Virus record (IMG/VR): IMGVR_UViG_3300025425_000080
Coordinates: 1-33,819 of that record
Direction: 5' to 3' (one strand)
DNA from: a virus
Length of the DNA: 33,819 bases
Below, piece by piece: positions 20,565 through 27,072 of the stretch. Position numbers and translations under genes: made by a program. The notes under the pieces were generated by a model. It was not told where the DNA came from. It was given only the letters and a program-made list of their open reading frames with translations, and made no database searches. How positions within the stretch are numbered: the stretch's first letter is position 1; every line of letters starts with the position of its first letter.

Positions 20565-20990
20565 TTGCTGCGCTAAAGTGTAGCAGGTACTTACAGTTTC
20601 AGAGTGGTGCGTTTTGTATCCCACTATTTGTAACCCAATGTCCTAGTCCCAGTTTAACGGGCACATTCTCTTACCCAGCTGATAAAACTATGTTAAACCT
20701 TTTTGCCGTCTGTAAGTGTAAGTTGATTCTGTTACTAGGTTCAACTTACAAAACCCTCACATACCCTTAGGCTGCTATTGCCATCTCTGGCGCTCTATTT
20801 GCGTTTGCATTTAGAATGTTTGACTGAATAACGTAGGTCAACACGAATACCTAAAAATAAGTTTTTAACGCCCGTCGATCCCTTTCGCCCCCGGAGTAAA
20901 ACACACATTTATATATGTGCTTTATGGTGGAGGCGTTGGCCTTCGAAAGCCAAGTCCGGTACATCAATCACCTATTCGTGATTAAACTAT
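20565..20990 (-). ncRNA. ssrA: Circularly permuted two-piece tmRNA
   Basis: On the minus strand the order is acceptor piece, intervening segment, coding piece. The acceptor piece (about 20990-20925) has a T-arm (TTGGC-TTTCGAA-GGCCAA) and ends CGCCTCC-ACCA at 20925. A 32-nt spacer follows, then the coding piece starts GGGGGCG at 20892 and GATCGACGGGCG. GGGGGCG and CGCCTCC pair over 7 bp as the acceptor stem. P2 is TATTCGTG (coding piece, near 20843-20850) with CACGAATA at 20973-20980. The tag frame at 20808-20767 reads ANANRAPEMAIAA-stop. A 9-bp stem (20718-20726 / 20741-20749) follows. This is the permuted form of Alphaproteobacteria and a few other groups. The 3' end is estimated. Confidence 0.92.
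20893..20924 (-). ncRNA. Intervening segment of the permuted tmRNA precursor
   Basis: This 32-nt AU-rich loop joins the CCA end of the acceptor piece to the 5' end of the coding piece. In permuted tmRNAs it is cut out by RNase P and a 3' nuclease. It contains a short CACATATATAAATGTG hairpin. Confidence 0.75.
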
Positions 20991-20999
20991 AAGACAGTA

Positions 21000-21752
21000 T
21001 TATTTCCTATAGTATTCCATTCTACGACCTTTATACCAACCGTTTGGTATCTCGCCGCTCGTGTATTTATTTTCTTTTGTTGTTGGATTATAGATCCAAA
21101 AATTTCCATAAACTCCAGACTTTCTCTTTAGCCTATCTCTTGCTTCTGTAATCCTTATCCATCCTTCTTGTATATTATATACGGAAAAAACTCGTTTGTC
21201 AAGATTGAATCTCGAAGTATCTGTAAGATTTTCTGGAACACACCAGCATTTGTCTTTCATACTATTATTTTCTTTTTGATATTTAGAAACTTTTTTGTAT
21301 GATTCCTTATAGACATCAGGGTTGTCTCTAATCTTCCTTTCTTTAGATTCGTTAGCTTTTTTACTAAGATTTACAACTTCAGGGTCGCCCTTCTTAAATG
21401 AAGTTGATCGAAGTCCACCTCCTTTTTTAGCACCTTTTAATCTTGCTGCTTGGGCAGCAGGCGCCTTATTCCAAGTACTCCATCCTCCGTCGCCTTCTTC
21501 TATTTTAAGATTAGCCCATTCGTTAGATTCGACAATATTAAAACGGTTGCTGTATTCTATGCCCTTTTCTTTAATAACATCTTTACTGTCTGTTATTATT
21601 AATATTTCTGTAGAGATATCAGCACCGTGTTTTTTAAGATGATTTGTCCATCGTGTACCACTGCCTTTATAAGTATATGGGTCAGCAGATGTCTGACCTA
21701 GGTATTTTAATCCTGTTTGATTGTGTGTTTTTACATATAAATAATATGTCAT
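21000..21752 (-). CDS. GIY-YIG homing endonuclease with NUMOD-like tail
   Basis: The N-terminus has YYLYVKTHNQTGLKYLGQT, then a Y-x-GSG-x-RW-x-x-HLKKHG block, the GIY-YIG core with the catalytic Tyr and Arg. A Glu (KEKGIEYSNRFN) follows at the metal site. The middle is basic and linker-like. The tail carries a CWCVPEN segment and FWIYNPTTKENKYTSGEIPNGW, modules typical of phage GIY-YIG endonucleases. It ends 10 nt before the tmRNA acceptor piece, so the tmRNA locus is a likely homing site. Its leader is shared with the HNH gene at 27146. Confidence 0.82.
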   Translation of the reverse strand: MTYYLYVKTHNQTGLKYLGQTSADPYTYKGSGTRWTNHLKKHGADISTEILIITDSKDVIKEKGIEYSNRFNIVESNEWANLKIEEGDGGWSTWNKAPAAQAARLKGAKKGGGLRSTSFKKGDPEVVNLSKKANESKERKIRDNPDVYKESYKKVSKYQKENNSMKDKCWCVPENLTDTSRFNLDKRVFSVYNIQEGWIRITEARDRLKRKSGVYGNFWIYNPTTKENKYTSGEIPNGWYKGRRMEYYRK

Positions 21753-21830
21753 TGCTGGAAATCTCCTTTAGTATTTTTAGAGTAGTTGGGACTGCCATCC
21801 GCGAACTACATTATTATTTATCTAAAAGAG
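21753..21830 (-). promoter_or_regulatory. Leader shared with the HNH homing endonuclease: late-type promoter, hairpin and RBS
   Basis: On the minus strand TAAATAA (in GATAAATAAT) is followed 4 nt later by a hairpin at 21809-21782. This has outer arms GTAGTT/AACTAC and inner GGA/TCC, followed by CTCTA, an AAAGGAG site and CAGCAATG. The same order and spacing occur before the plus-strand HNH gene at 27073-27145. Confidence 0.65.
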
Positions 21831-21897
21831 TTATTTTTGCCCGGTACCGCCCCCAGGTCCAGAATGTGTCCACGTTGTTTCAACGTTTACAAGTTTA
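21831..21897 (-). other. Structured GC-rich segment without a gene
   Basis: This stretch contains a 6-bp hairpin (ACGTTG-AAA-CAACGT, 21872-21886) and a GC-rich block at 21841-21860 with GGTACC at its centre. The block is unlike its AT-rich surroundings. No protein frame is supported. It could be a leader RNA structure or a relic from another genome. Confidence 0.4.
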
Positions 21898-21925
21898 TTT
21901 ATACACTCTTTTTATGATTTGTCAA
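21898..21925 (-). promoter_or_regulatory. Sigma70-type promoter upstream of the GIY-YIG gene
   Basis: TTGACA at 21920-21925 and TATAAA at 21898-21903 are 16 bp apart. It overlaps the stop of the 69-aa gene and would read into the GIY-YIG gene and the tmRNA. Confidence 0.6.
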
Positions 21926-22131
21926 CTATTTCGATCTGCTCTGGTGTTTCCGCGATCTAGATACCACGGATCCAAATTCAACTGTTGAGCAACTTCTGCC
22001 GCTTGTTCTACACTGTTACAGCTGGTGACCATGTCGCCTTTGCGGCCGCCTGTGCGGATTCGCCACAGTGTCTTACCCAGTGTGGTAACTTCTTCGTATA
22101 CCTTAAAATCGTTTCTTACTTTAGTAACCAT
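21922..22131 (-). CDS. Hypothetical small protein (69 aa)
   Basis: Not recognised. The order is strand, strand, helix (VYEEVTTLGKTLWRIRTGGRKGDMVTSCNSVEQAAEVAQQLN), which is like small phage proteins of the DUF-type beta-beta-alpha fold. It is last in a run of coupled small genes. Confidence 0.6.
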   Translation of the reverse strand: MVTKVRNDFKVYEEVTTLGKTLWRIRTGGRKGDMVTSCNSVEQAAEVAQQLNLDPWYLDRGNTRADRNS

Positions 22132-22142
22132 TGTATGTTCCT

Positions 22143-22379
22143 TTACTCTATGGTTTGGTTGATGTATTTTTTGTATAGTTCTAAACTGTCTCGTTCCAAT
22201 ACAGGATCAAACTCTTTGTTAGGATATTTGATACGGGCAAAGGTAAGTTGAGCATCAGTTAGCCACACTACCTCGCCGGCATCCCACGATCTGTTTAATA
22301 TCTGTGTCCAAACAGTATAACAGCGTTTTCGATCACGCTGACGAACGGGCTGGGGTATAGGTGCGGACCACTTGTTCAT
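22143..22379 (-). CDS. Hypothetical small protein (78 aa)
   Basis: Not recognised. The N-terminal half is basic with several Trp, and the C-terminal half is helical. It is coupled to the upstream 127-aa gene by ATGA. Confidence 0.6.
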   Translation of the reverse strand: MNKWSAPIPQPVRQRDRKRCYTVWTQILNRSWDAGEVVWLTDAQLTFARIKYPNKEFDPVLERDSLELYKKYINQTIE

Positions 22380-22759
22380 CTGCCCAGCCTCACAGGAGTT
22401 TTAATAGGTCCTACGTGTCCAACTTTGTCGCCTGGTTCTGCAGGTTCTACACGATGTCCATGCATACGCAGCAGTGTTGTTTTTTTTGGCTTCAGCCATT
22501 TTACTTCGTAGGCAACATCGTGTTTGAAATATTCATCTACCCAGAGTGTGTATATTTTTTGTATACCAGTATAGGTCTTGCTGTGTTGTCTGCCCTTGCT
22601 AAGAGTCATTTTAACGTCTGCCCGCTTGTAGTCATCTTCAATCGCATAGATACGATACAACTCGTAGCCCAAGCGAGGCAAGCGAACAGCATTGCAGGCT
22701 GTGCGACTTTGCGTAAGCCGTTGTTTGAAGTCTACATCAAAACGATGACACGATGACAC
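22376..22759 (-). CDS. Hypothetical basic protein (127 aa)
   Basis: Not recognised. It is basic throughout, with strands YELYRIYAIEDDYKRADVKM and IYTLWVDEYFKHDVAYEVKWL. It starts with GTG at 22759 and overlaps the preceding gene by 23 nt. It could bind nucleic acid. Confidence 0.55.
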   Translation of the reverse strand: MSSCHRFDVDFKQRLTQSRTACNAVRLPRLGYELYRIYAIEDDYKRADVKMTLSKGRQHSKTYTGIQKIYTLWVDEYFKHDVAYEVKWLKPKKTTLLRMHGHRVEPAEPGDKVGHVGPIKTPVRLGR

Positions 22760-23090
22760 CTTCTCGTACTTCTCCTTTTAACACACGCCAAGTGTATTCT
22801 CGTTCTTTCCGTTCGCGGTACTGTGTGCGAAGTCCATCTTTGTCTCTGCACCACGCTCGCATACGTTCAGCATTGCCATAAGCTTGAGCAGGCAACTTGA
22901 AAAATACTTCATTTACGATTTCAGGCAGGCGCGGCTTGTTCCAATGATCAGCACGACCACAAGCAAGTTGTAGATCGTTGCAGATAACTGCGGTCAAAAA
23001 TCCACCTGGCATATAACCGTGCAGCAGATAGTTTTCAAGACCTTCGTCCAGCAAACTGTTGCCAGTGTTGATATCAGTATAACGGATCAT
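22737..23090 (-). CDS. Conserved-looking hypothetical protein (117 aa)
   Basis: Not assigned. It starts at the ATG at 23090 (MIRYTDINTGNSL), which forms ATGA with the upstream stop; an ATG 6 nt upstream is less likely. The sequence LLHGYMPGGFLTAVICNDLQLACGRADHWN is well ordered and suggests a small helical protein with a Gly turn, of a type seen in several phages. Confidence 0.6.
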   Translation of the reverse strand: MIRYTDINTGNSLLDEGLENYLLHGYMPGGFLTAVICNDLQLACGRADHWNKPRLPEIVNEVFFKLPAQAYGNAERMRAWCRDKDGLRTQYRERKEREYTWRVLKGEVREGVIVSSF

Positions 23091-23278
23091 TGCCATTCAT
23101 TTCCACGATTAATTTCTTCCTGTGTAAACTGTCCACCCATTCGATCCGGATTCAGTCTCCAGCCCATATCACTGTTTTGGTGTTCCAGATGTGCAACACG
23201 CTTTTGCAAACGCCAAATCTCTAGTACAAGATCCTGTTTCTTCATCTTCATCAGTTTGTTGAATTCTTGCTCAGTCAT
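23087..23278 (-). CDS. Small coiled-coil protein (63 aa)
   Basis: From the ATG at 23278 the protein reads MTEQEFNKLMKMKKQDLVLEIWRLQKRVAHLEHQN, a clear heptad helix, then a short tail. An AGGAGG site precedes this ATG, so the more upstream Met is rejected. It probably dimerises. Function unknown. Confidence 0.6.
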   Translation of the reverse strand: MTEQEFNKLMKMKKQDLVLEIWRLQKRVAHLEHQNSDMGWRLNPDRMGGQFTQEEINRGNEWQ

Positions 23279-23320
23279 TGTGTGCCTCCTATATACATTT
23301 ATAACACACAGACACAAACA

Positions 23321-23623
23321 TTACAAGTAAAAAGTTTCTTTAGATTCCAGTGGCATAGCCATCAACAGCAAAGTGTGATATTTTTCTCCGCGGAAGTAGA
23401 TGCGTTTGCTGCTCCATCGTTTGCCCTTATGATGAGCAACACCTCGATAGTTACCATCGCCATATACACGGCCAGCAAACTCCCAAAACTCTGGTCCGAG
23501 GTTAGCGCGGCAATATTTGGTATAACGATTGTAGTTGTTCCAGTCGTTGCTGTCAAACTCCACATAGCAATCAAACCCATAACGGTGCAGATTGTATCGT
23601 TTATCGGTTTTACGAAGTTTCAT
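23321..23623 (-). CDS. Hypothetical basic, aromatic-rich protein (100 aa)
   Basis: Not recognised. It is rich in Tyr, Trp, Asn and Arg (YVEFDSNDWNNYNRYTKYCRANLG). Single-domain proteins of this composition often bind nucleic acid, but there is no motif. It overlaps the upstream gene by 14 nt. Confidence 0.55.
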   Translation of the reverse strand: MKLRKTDKRYNLHRYGFDCYVEFDSNDWNNYNRYTKYCRANLGPEFWEFAGRVYGDGNYRGVAHHKGKRWSSKRIYFRGEKYHTLLLMAMPLESKETFYL

Positions 23624-23864
23624 TTTTCCATTCCACAGCCTGTAGTTGAATCATTAAAAACTCTTTACGATCAACTGGTGTCATTATTCCTGTTTGTCTA
23701 TTTTTAACATACTTTACTTCATCTGTCAACGGGTCCCAACTCCAAATACGAGAAGAGAAGACCAGTGGGGGTGAGCCTACATGGTTTCCTGTTGCTGCAT
23801 GACGATAGTATTTTATATTGTTATATCGCCACTTTTCGGGCATTTCATAAAACATCACCTTCAT
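23610..23864 (-). CDS. Hypothetical protein (84 aa)
   Basis: Not recognised. Strand-rich with several Trp and Tyr. Its ATG overlaps the stop of the 50-aa CxxC gene as ATGA. Confidence 0.55.
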   Translation of the reverse strand: MKVMFYEMPEKWRYNNIKYYRHAATGNHVGSPPLVFSSRIWSWDPLTDEVKYVKNRQTGIMTPVDRKEFLMIQLQAVEWKNETS

Positions 23865-24013
23865 TTGATACGTGCCTCTGTGTATTTTGTGTTAGCATAC
23901 AGTTTTTTACCGTTTGTGCGAATCATATCAACCAGTGATTGTGGTTTATCTTCAGGGTATGCTATGTCCCAGTTTTCTACTTCTTTATTACACACGATAC
24001 AATTTGTTTTCAT
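23861..24013 (-). CDS. Very small CxxC protein (50 aa)
   Basis: The frame begins MKTNCIVCNKEVENWDIAYPED. It is held at both ends by ATGA overlaps with its neighbours, which is strong support for a 50-codon gene. The single C-x-x-C pair resembles half of a zinc ribbon; the upstream neighbour also carries C-x-x-C. Confidence 0.65.
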   Translation of the reverse strand: MKTNCIVCNKEVENWDIAYPEDKPQSLVDMIRTNGKKLYANTKYTEARIK

Positions 24014-24231
24014 GCTTCTTGTGTTCCTAGTTCATAGTTCCAACCCTTGCCGCCAAGTGTTTTGAGATTTTTCCATTTATCTGCTTCTTCCTTACACTGA
24101 GCCGACTGTCCCATACTGCCTACCACAGCAAAACAACTGTCACAACGATAGGAGAAATCACCGTCAAAGTGAGCAGTTGATCCACACGGTAGAAATATTG
24201 TATTAAGAACGGTCATTCTTTTGGTTTCCAT
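24010..24231 (-). CDS. Small zinc-ribbon-like protein (73 aa)
   Basis: Cysteines occur as LPCGS, YRCDSCF and AQC, with His in between. The FSYRCDSCFAVVGSMGQSAQC part looks like one knuckle of a zinc ribbon. Overlaps: ATGA with the next gene and 19 nt with the PTH2-like gene upstream. Function unknown. Confidence 0.6.
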   Translation of the reverse strand: METKRMTVLNTIFLPCGSTAHFDGDFSYRCDSCFAVVGSMGQSAQCKEEADKWKNLKTLGGKGWNYELGTQEA

Positions 24232-24533
24232 AGTTTAGCAAATTTCAACACATTTGGCAGTTCTTCAGTAAGTTTGGTATAAGTTACTGCACAACTCTTA
24301 CGCCCGTCTAATGTCGTGTTTTCGTGTCCTAGATAGACATTATCAAGGGCGGCAATCTTATCAAACTCTTTTTGATTAACACGAATCACACATTTCTTAA
24401 ATGACATACGCAACCAGTTATTGTAATGTCTGTCATTTTGAAATTGTAAATGAGCCCCAAGAACAGCATGTGCCACAAGAGTAGGCGTCATATAGTCTGG
24501 AAACTCATCTAATACACAAATATACATTTTCAT
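24213..24533 (-). CDS. Peptidyl-tRNA hydrolase 2 (PTH2)-like protein
   Basis: The protein reads MYICVLDEFPDYMTPTLVAHAVLGAHL, then W-x-x-x-SFKKCVIRVNQKEFDKIAAL...YLGHENTTLDGRKSCAVTY and ends with a helix. The order (strand, conserved HA-x-LGAH helix, K-K-x-V-x-x-V strand, small strand, DAG-TQ-like region) matches the PTH2/Pth2 fold that releases peptidyl-tRNA. The usual D-A-G-x-T-Q block is not exact here, so activity is doubtful. With the phage tmRNA it would serve the same problem, stalled or dropped peptidyl-tRNA. It is coupled to the next gene. Confidence 0.5.
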   Translation of the reverse strand: MKMYICVLDEFPDYMTPTLVAHAVLGAHLQFQNDRHYNNWLRMSFKKCVIRVNQKEFDKIAALDNVYLGHENTTLDGRKSCAVTYTKLTEELPNVLKFAKLWKPKE

Positions 24534-24757
24534 TCTGCCACATGTCCTCCTGTAGGGTTTTGTTGATACACAGCATCGCCAAGGTTGATCAACTTCTCGA
24601 TATGTTTCGGTTCAAAGTTCCACGCTGGCTCCGTCATATTTACAAGATTGTATCCATGACGATGTACACAGCGACCATAGTAGAGAGCATAGCCATCACC
24701 GTGCGGCTCGATTGTATATCTGTTTTCACACTTACATTCACCAAACGGATCAGTCAT
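24530..24757 (-). CDS. Small Cys/His-rich protein (75 aa)
   Basis: From the ATG at 24757 the protein reads MTDPFGECKCENRYTIEPHGDGYALYYGRCVHRHGYNL. Its C-x-C, C-x-H-x-H pattern could hold one zinc ion. The start forms ATGA with the upstream 45-aa membrane gene. No family recognised. Confidence 0.6.
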   Translation of the reverse strand: MTDPFGECKCENRYTIEPHGDGYALYYGRCVHRHGYNLVNMTEPAWNFEPKHIEKLINLGDAVYQQNPTGGHVAE

Positions 24758-24891
24758 AGCATTACTCCTAATAAAATTCCAAGTCCGAAAACAGCAATTA
24801 CAGTCCCAATCACATACCAAAAAGCAGGACCCAAAATCATTCCAGCAGCAAGAACGACCAAGTATGGAAATTCAATAATTTTTTTAAGCAT
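24754..24891 (-). CDS. Very small membrane protein (45 aa)
   Basis: The frame begins MLKKIIEFPYLVVLAAGMILG and is almost wholly hydrophobic, with two short spans around Pro-Ala-Phe-Trp. It overlaps the upstream gene by 8 nt and the downstream gene by ATGA, both typical here. It could sit in the inner membrane. Confidence 0.65.
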   Translation of the reverse strand: MLKKIIEFPYLVVLAAGMILGPAFWYVIGTVIAVFGLGILLGVML

Positions 24892-25243
24892 CTCCATAAG
24901 CCTTTAAAAAGTTTTCCATATACTTGCGAATGTTTTCCGCACCTACGGGATTCATTGAATGTACTAAATATCCAAAGCCCATGGGCAAACGCAGATTGTG
25001 ATCCATGATATAATCACAGAACCATTTAGCAAAGGTGTAGCCAGTCTTTTCGCCATCACCAATGATGTAGTGTACATCTGCCAAATCATGATCAAATGAT
25101 ATGAAAGTGGGCAAGCCATATTGCTCCACACACCACACAGCATCATCCATAGTGCGGCAGATAACTAGATCCTTATAAGGCCCATAGTTGTGACGCACAT
25201 CTGCTGGAAAGCGTATGTCATCTAAAAAAAGTGTCCAAGCCAT
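24884..25243 (-). CDS. Cyclic-phosphate-processing receiver-like protein (cREC)
   Basis: From the ATG at 25243 the 119-aa protein reads MAWTLFLDDIRFP, then VICRTMDDAVWCVEQYGLPTFISFDHDL, then DGEKTGYTFAKWFCDYI and VHSMNPVGAENIRKYM. These blocks (LDD-x-R-x-P, SFDHDL, HS-x-NP-x-GA-x-NI) are those of the cyclic-phosphate-processing receiver family, found near RNA-ligase and kinase genes and proposed to act on 2',3'-cyclic phosphate ends. It therefore fits the RNA-repair cluster about 1-4 kb upstream. Its start overlaps the preceding stop (TAATG), and a promoter lies at 25273-25301. Confidence 0.8.
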   Translation of the reverse strand: MAWTLFLDDIRFPADVRHNYGPYKDLVICRTMDDAVWCVEQYGLPTFISFDHDLADVHYIIGDGEKTGYTFAKWFCDYIMDHNLRLPMGFGYLVHSMNPVGAENIRKYMENFLKAYGDA

Positions 25244-25479
25244 TATAGGCCTCCATATTTCAATACAAACAAAGTATAGCACTTTTCGTTAGCAAAGTCA
25301 ACTCTTGTTTGGGGAATATATTGTGCCTTGAACTGTTTGAGTTCTTGATTTAGTGTATCAAGGTCAAAGCCTTCAAGGTTGTTTTGTTCAACTCCTCTAT
25401 CACGTAGGTCGCGAATAAAGTTTTGCCAGTTAGTAGGACACAAGGATAGGCCATCACCTAACCGTAGACTCACAGTCAT
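25243..25479 (-). CDS. Hypothetical protein (78 aa)
   Basis: The ATG at 25479 (MTVSLRLGDGLSLCPTNW) is chosen because it forms ATGA with the small gene upstream; longer starts would lie inside it. The rest is helical and charged (QNFIRDLRDRGVEQNN...TLNQELKQFK). Not recognised. It contains an internal promoter for the cREC gene. Confidence 0.55.
   Translation of the reverse strand: MTVSLRLGDGLSLCPTNWQNFIRDLRDRGVEQNNLEGFDLDTLNQELKQFKAQYIPQTRVDFANEKCYTLFVLKYGGL
25273..25301 (-). promoter_or_regulatory. Internal sigma70-type promoter for the cREC gene
   Basis: TTGACT at 25296-25301 and TATACT at 25273-25278 are 17 bp apart, inside the 3' end of the upstream gene and about 30 nt before the cREC ATG. 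Confidence 0.65.
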
Positions 25480-25634
25480 TTTAATGTCCATAAGTCTTTG
25501 GCAAAATCGCCCATCTCCGCTAATCCCGCTTTGTAGCCAGCCAACCAAGCACGATACAATGCTTCCTCTGTATCGCCTCGCAACAGTTCTGTTAGTTGAT
25601 CTTTGTTCGCTTCAAACCATTCATCAAATGTCAT
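25476..25634 (-). CDS. Small helical protein (52 aa)
   Basis: The frame reads MTFDEWFEANKDQLTELLRGD and then EEALYRAWLAGYKAGLAEMG, a common layout of small phage proteins with a conserved W-x-A-G-Y-x-A-G helix. It is bracketed by ATGA overlaps with genes on both sides, which supports it strongly. Function unknown. Confidence 0.7.
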   Translation of the reverse strand: MTFDEWFEANKDQLTELLRGDTEEALYRAWLAGYKAGLAEMGDFAKDLWTLK

Positions 25635-25840
25635 ACTTCTACTACCTTTACTTCCTGTACCACAAGCACTCTATTGCCTGGATAACTCACATGATGTCCC
25701 GCAGCGTCGATTGTTTTCTGTGCTTGAATTGGGCTGGTAAACAGTCGTACCTCGTCGATAAAATAACTGTACCAACCGTTGCTGCTGGAGCGTTGACGAT
25801 AGTATTCACCACTGTTTGTGTCTTTGATTACCCAAGCCAT
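25631..25840 (-). CDS. Small protein (69 aa)
   Basis: Not recognised. It reads as three strands and a helix (WVIKDTNSGEYYRQRSSSNG, FTSPIQAQKTID, RVLVVQEVKVVEV), which is like the small beta-rich phage proteins that modify host factors, but no motif is present. It is coupled by ATGA to the 52-aa gene. Confidence 0.6.
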   Translation of the reverse strand: MAWVIKDTNSGEYYRQRSSSNGWYSYFIDEVRLFTSPIQAQKTIDAAGHHVSYPGNRVLVVQEVKVVEV

Positions 25841-26178
25841 TGCTTCAACCTTTCACCAAAATACTTTTTTGTCGGTTCGTGCTTGTTCCTCAGTATCAAA
25901 ACAGGCGATGTCGATCTTACTGTCTCACCACCAAACACACGCTCTTTTACAAAGTAGTGTTTGCTCGTAGCAGTATATTGACGGCCCATATCATCGTATG
26001 GCACACTCACTTCACGGCTGGTTACATCATATGTAGTAAAGTCAATACGAACTTTGCGTAGATCAATAATAAGTGTGCTGCCCAGTCGCTTGCCATCGTG
26101 TGTTTGATCTACAACTGAGAACTCATCCGCTTCCCAGTTGTTGCGATAGGCTAATAGTTTTCCACTACCGTGTGACAT
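25828..26178 (-). CDS. Hypothetical protein (116 aa)
   Basis: The ATG at 26178 (MSHGSGKLLAYRN) is chosen because it lies one base after the upstream stop; the longer start lies inside that gene. The protein is strand-rich (LLAYRNNWEADEFSVVDQT, TLIIDLRKVRIDFTTYDV) with a basic tail. Not recognised. Confidence 0.55.
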   Translation of the reverse strand: MSHGSGKLLAYRNNWEADEFSVVDQTHDGKRLGSTLIIDLRKVRIDFTTYDVTSREVSVPYDDMGRQYTATSKHYFVKERVFGGETVRSTSPVLILRNKHEPTKKYFGERLKQWLG

Positions 26179-26179
26179 A

Positions 26180-26356
26180 TTATTTTTCCATCCTAAAGAT
26201 ACGTTCGATTTCAAGTTCGCTTTTGTCTTTTACTCGTTTACAGAATTGATGATATTGATCTGTATCATAAAGCTCGTGTTCAACAAACTGTTCAAACCAC
26301 TTGTTTACAACTTGCTGTCGCAGTTGTGCTCGGTCATGTTGTATACCGTGTGACAT
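26180..26356 (-). CDS. Hypothetical helical protein (58 aa)
   Basis: The frame begins MSHGIQHDRAQLRQQVVNKWF and is predicted fully helical. Its ATG lies about 35 nt below a -10-like box. Both this protein and the next one begin MSHG. No family recognised. Confidence 0.55.
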   Translation of the reverse strand: MSHGIQHDRAQLRQQVVNKWFEQFVEHELYDTDQYHQFCKRVKDKSELEIERIFRMEK

Positions 26357-26390
26357 ATGTGTGTCTTTCGTTTGTTTCTATTACACATAA

Positions 26391-26418
26391 AGTATAGCAC
26401 AATCAAGAGAAAACGCAA
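26391..26418 (-). promoter_or_regulatory. Candidate sigma70-type promoter
   Basis: TATACT at 26391-26396 has a TTGCGT-like -35 box 16 bp upstream at 26413-26418. It would drive the small-gene operon starting at 26356. The -35 box overlaps the terminator hairpin of the RNA ligase gene. Confidence 0.55.
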
Positions 26419-26439
26419 GCAAAAAGTTGCCTGCGTTTT
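26410..26439 (-). terminator. Intrinsic terminator after the RNA-ligase C-part gene
   Basis: Arms AAAACGCA (26410-26417) and TGCGTTTT (26432-26439) pair over 8 bp, with an inner GCAA/TTGC pairing. The minus-strand arm ends in TTTT and TCTC. It lies just after the stop at 26447. Confidence 0.75.
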
Positions 26440-26446
26440 CAAAGGT

Positions 26447-27004
26447 TTACATACCTAACCACTTAGCACAAGCGTCCCACTTGACGTTTGTAGTGATGTT
26501 CTTCGCAATGTGCTGTAGCAGCAACTCTCGCAAGTCGTGGCCGTCCAACATACGGAAGATGAACTGAGCATCGGTTTTGTGTTCCATAGTAGGAACAAAC
26601 TCAGTAGCAATCCGCTTGCGGTCATTCTGATACATCAGTTCGCAACCAGTTCGATATACAGCCAAGCGATCCTCAGTTGATACAAATGCTCGCCAAAAAC
26701 GCAGTTCAAACTCGCGAATGCGTTCAACTTGAACAGAAGGCAACATGGGAATCACGTCGTCCACTTCTTCGTTGATGATTAGGTTGACAATGTTACGATC
26801 AAACACAATGCGATCAATGGTCTTATGAATTCTAACATATTGATCTGCTTTGATTTTTACTCGGTGTCCATCTGCCAACGCAAGAACAAAGCCTTCTGCG
26901 TTTTCAAGGCCACGAGTAAATTCTATCAGAGAATCAATTTTTGTAAATGGTAGGATTGTATCTACCAATGGAATATTAAATTCTTGAATTTTGTCTAGTA
27001 GCAT
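26447..27004 (-). CDS. rnlA: RNA ligase 1 (RnlA-type), C-terminal part of a split gene
   Basis: From the ATG at 27004 the 185-aa protein carries nucleotidyltransferase motif IV (ENAEGFVL, residues 35-41) and motif V (RVKIKADQYVRIH, 48-60). The helical C-terminal domain of T4 RnlA follows. The N-terminal part with the catalytic Lys lies at 27881-28474. Together they make about 382 residues (T4 RnlA is 374), so little or nothing has been lost. This part has its own promoter (TTGACA-17-TATACT at 27033-27061) and RBS (AAGAGG). It cannot ligate alone, but could complement the N-part in trans. Confidence 0.85.
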   Translation of the reverse strand: MLLDKIQEFNIPLVDTILPFTKIDSLIEFTRGLENAEGFVLALADGHRVKIKADQYVRIHKTIDRIVFDRNIVNLIINEEVDDVIPMLPSVQVERIREFELRFWRAFVSTEDRLAVYRTGCELMYQNDRKRIATEFVPTMEHKTDAQFIFRMLDGHDLRELLLQHIAKNITTNVKWDACAKWLGM

Positions 27005-27032
27005 AGTTGGTTGCCTCTTACTGTGTTTAGCA

Positions 27033-27061
27033 AGTATAGCACTGCAAATATAGTTTGTCAA
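27033..27061 (-). promoter_or_regulatory. Sigma70-type promoter for the split RNA-ligase C-part
   Basis: TTGACA at 27056-27061 and TATACT at 27033-27038 are 17 bp apart, 29 nt before the ATG at 27004. The presence of a good promoter at the 3' piece of a split gene suggests it is still expressed. Confidence 0.75.
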
Positions 27062-27072
27062 CTGATAAAAGG

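Noticed and set aside
20565-20990. Standard one-piece tmRNA or a tRNA cluster
   Set aside because: The CCA end lies upstream of the 5' GGGGGCG, and the tag frame follows the 5' piece, so the gene is permuted. No separate tRNA cloverleaf was found.
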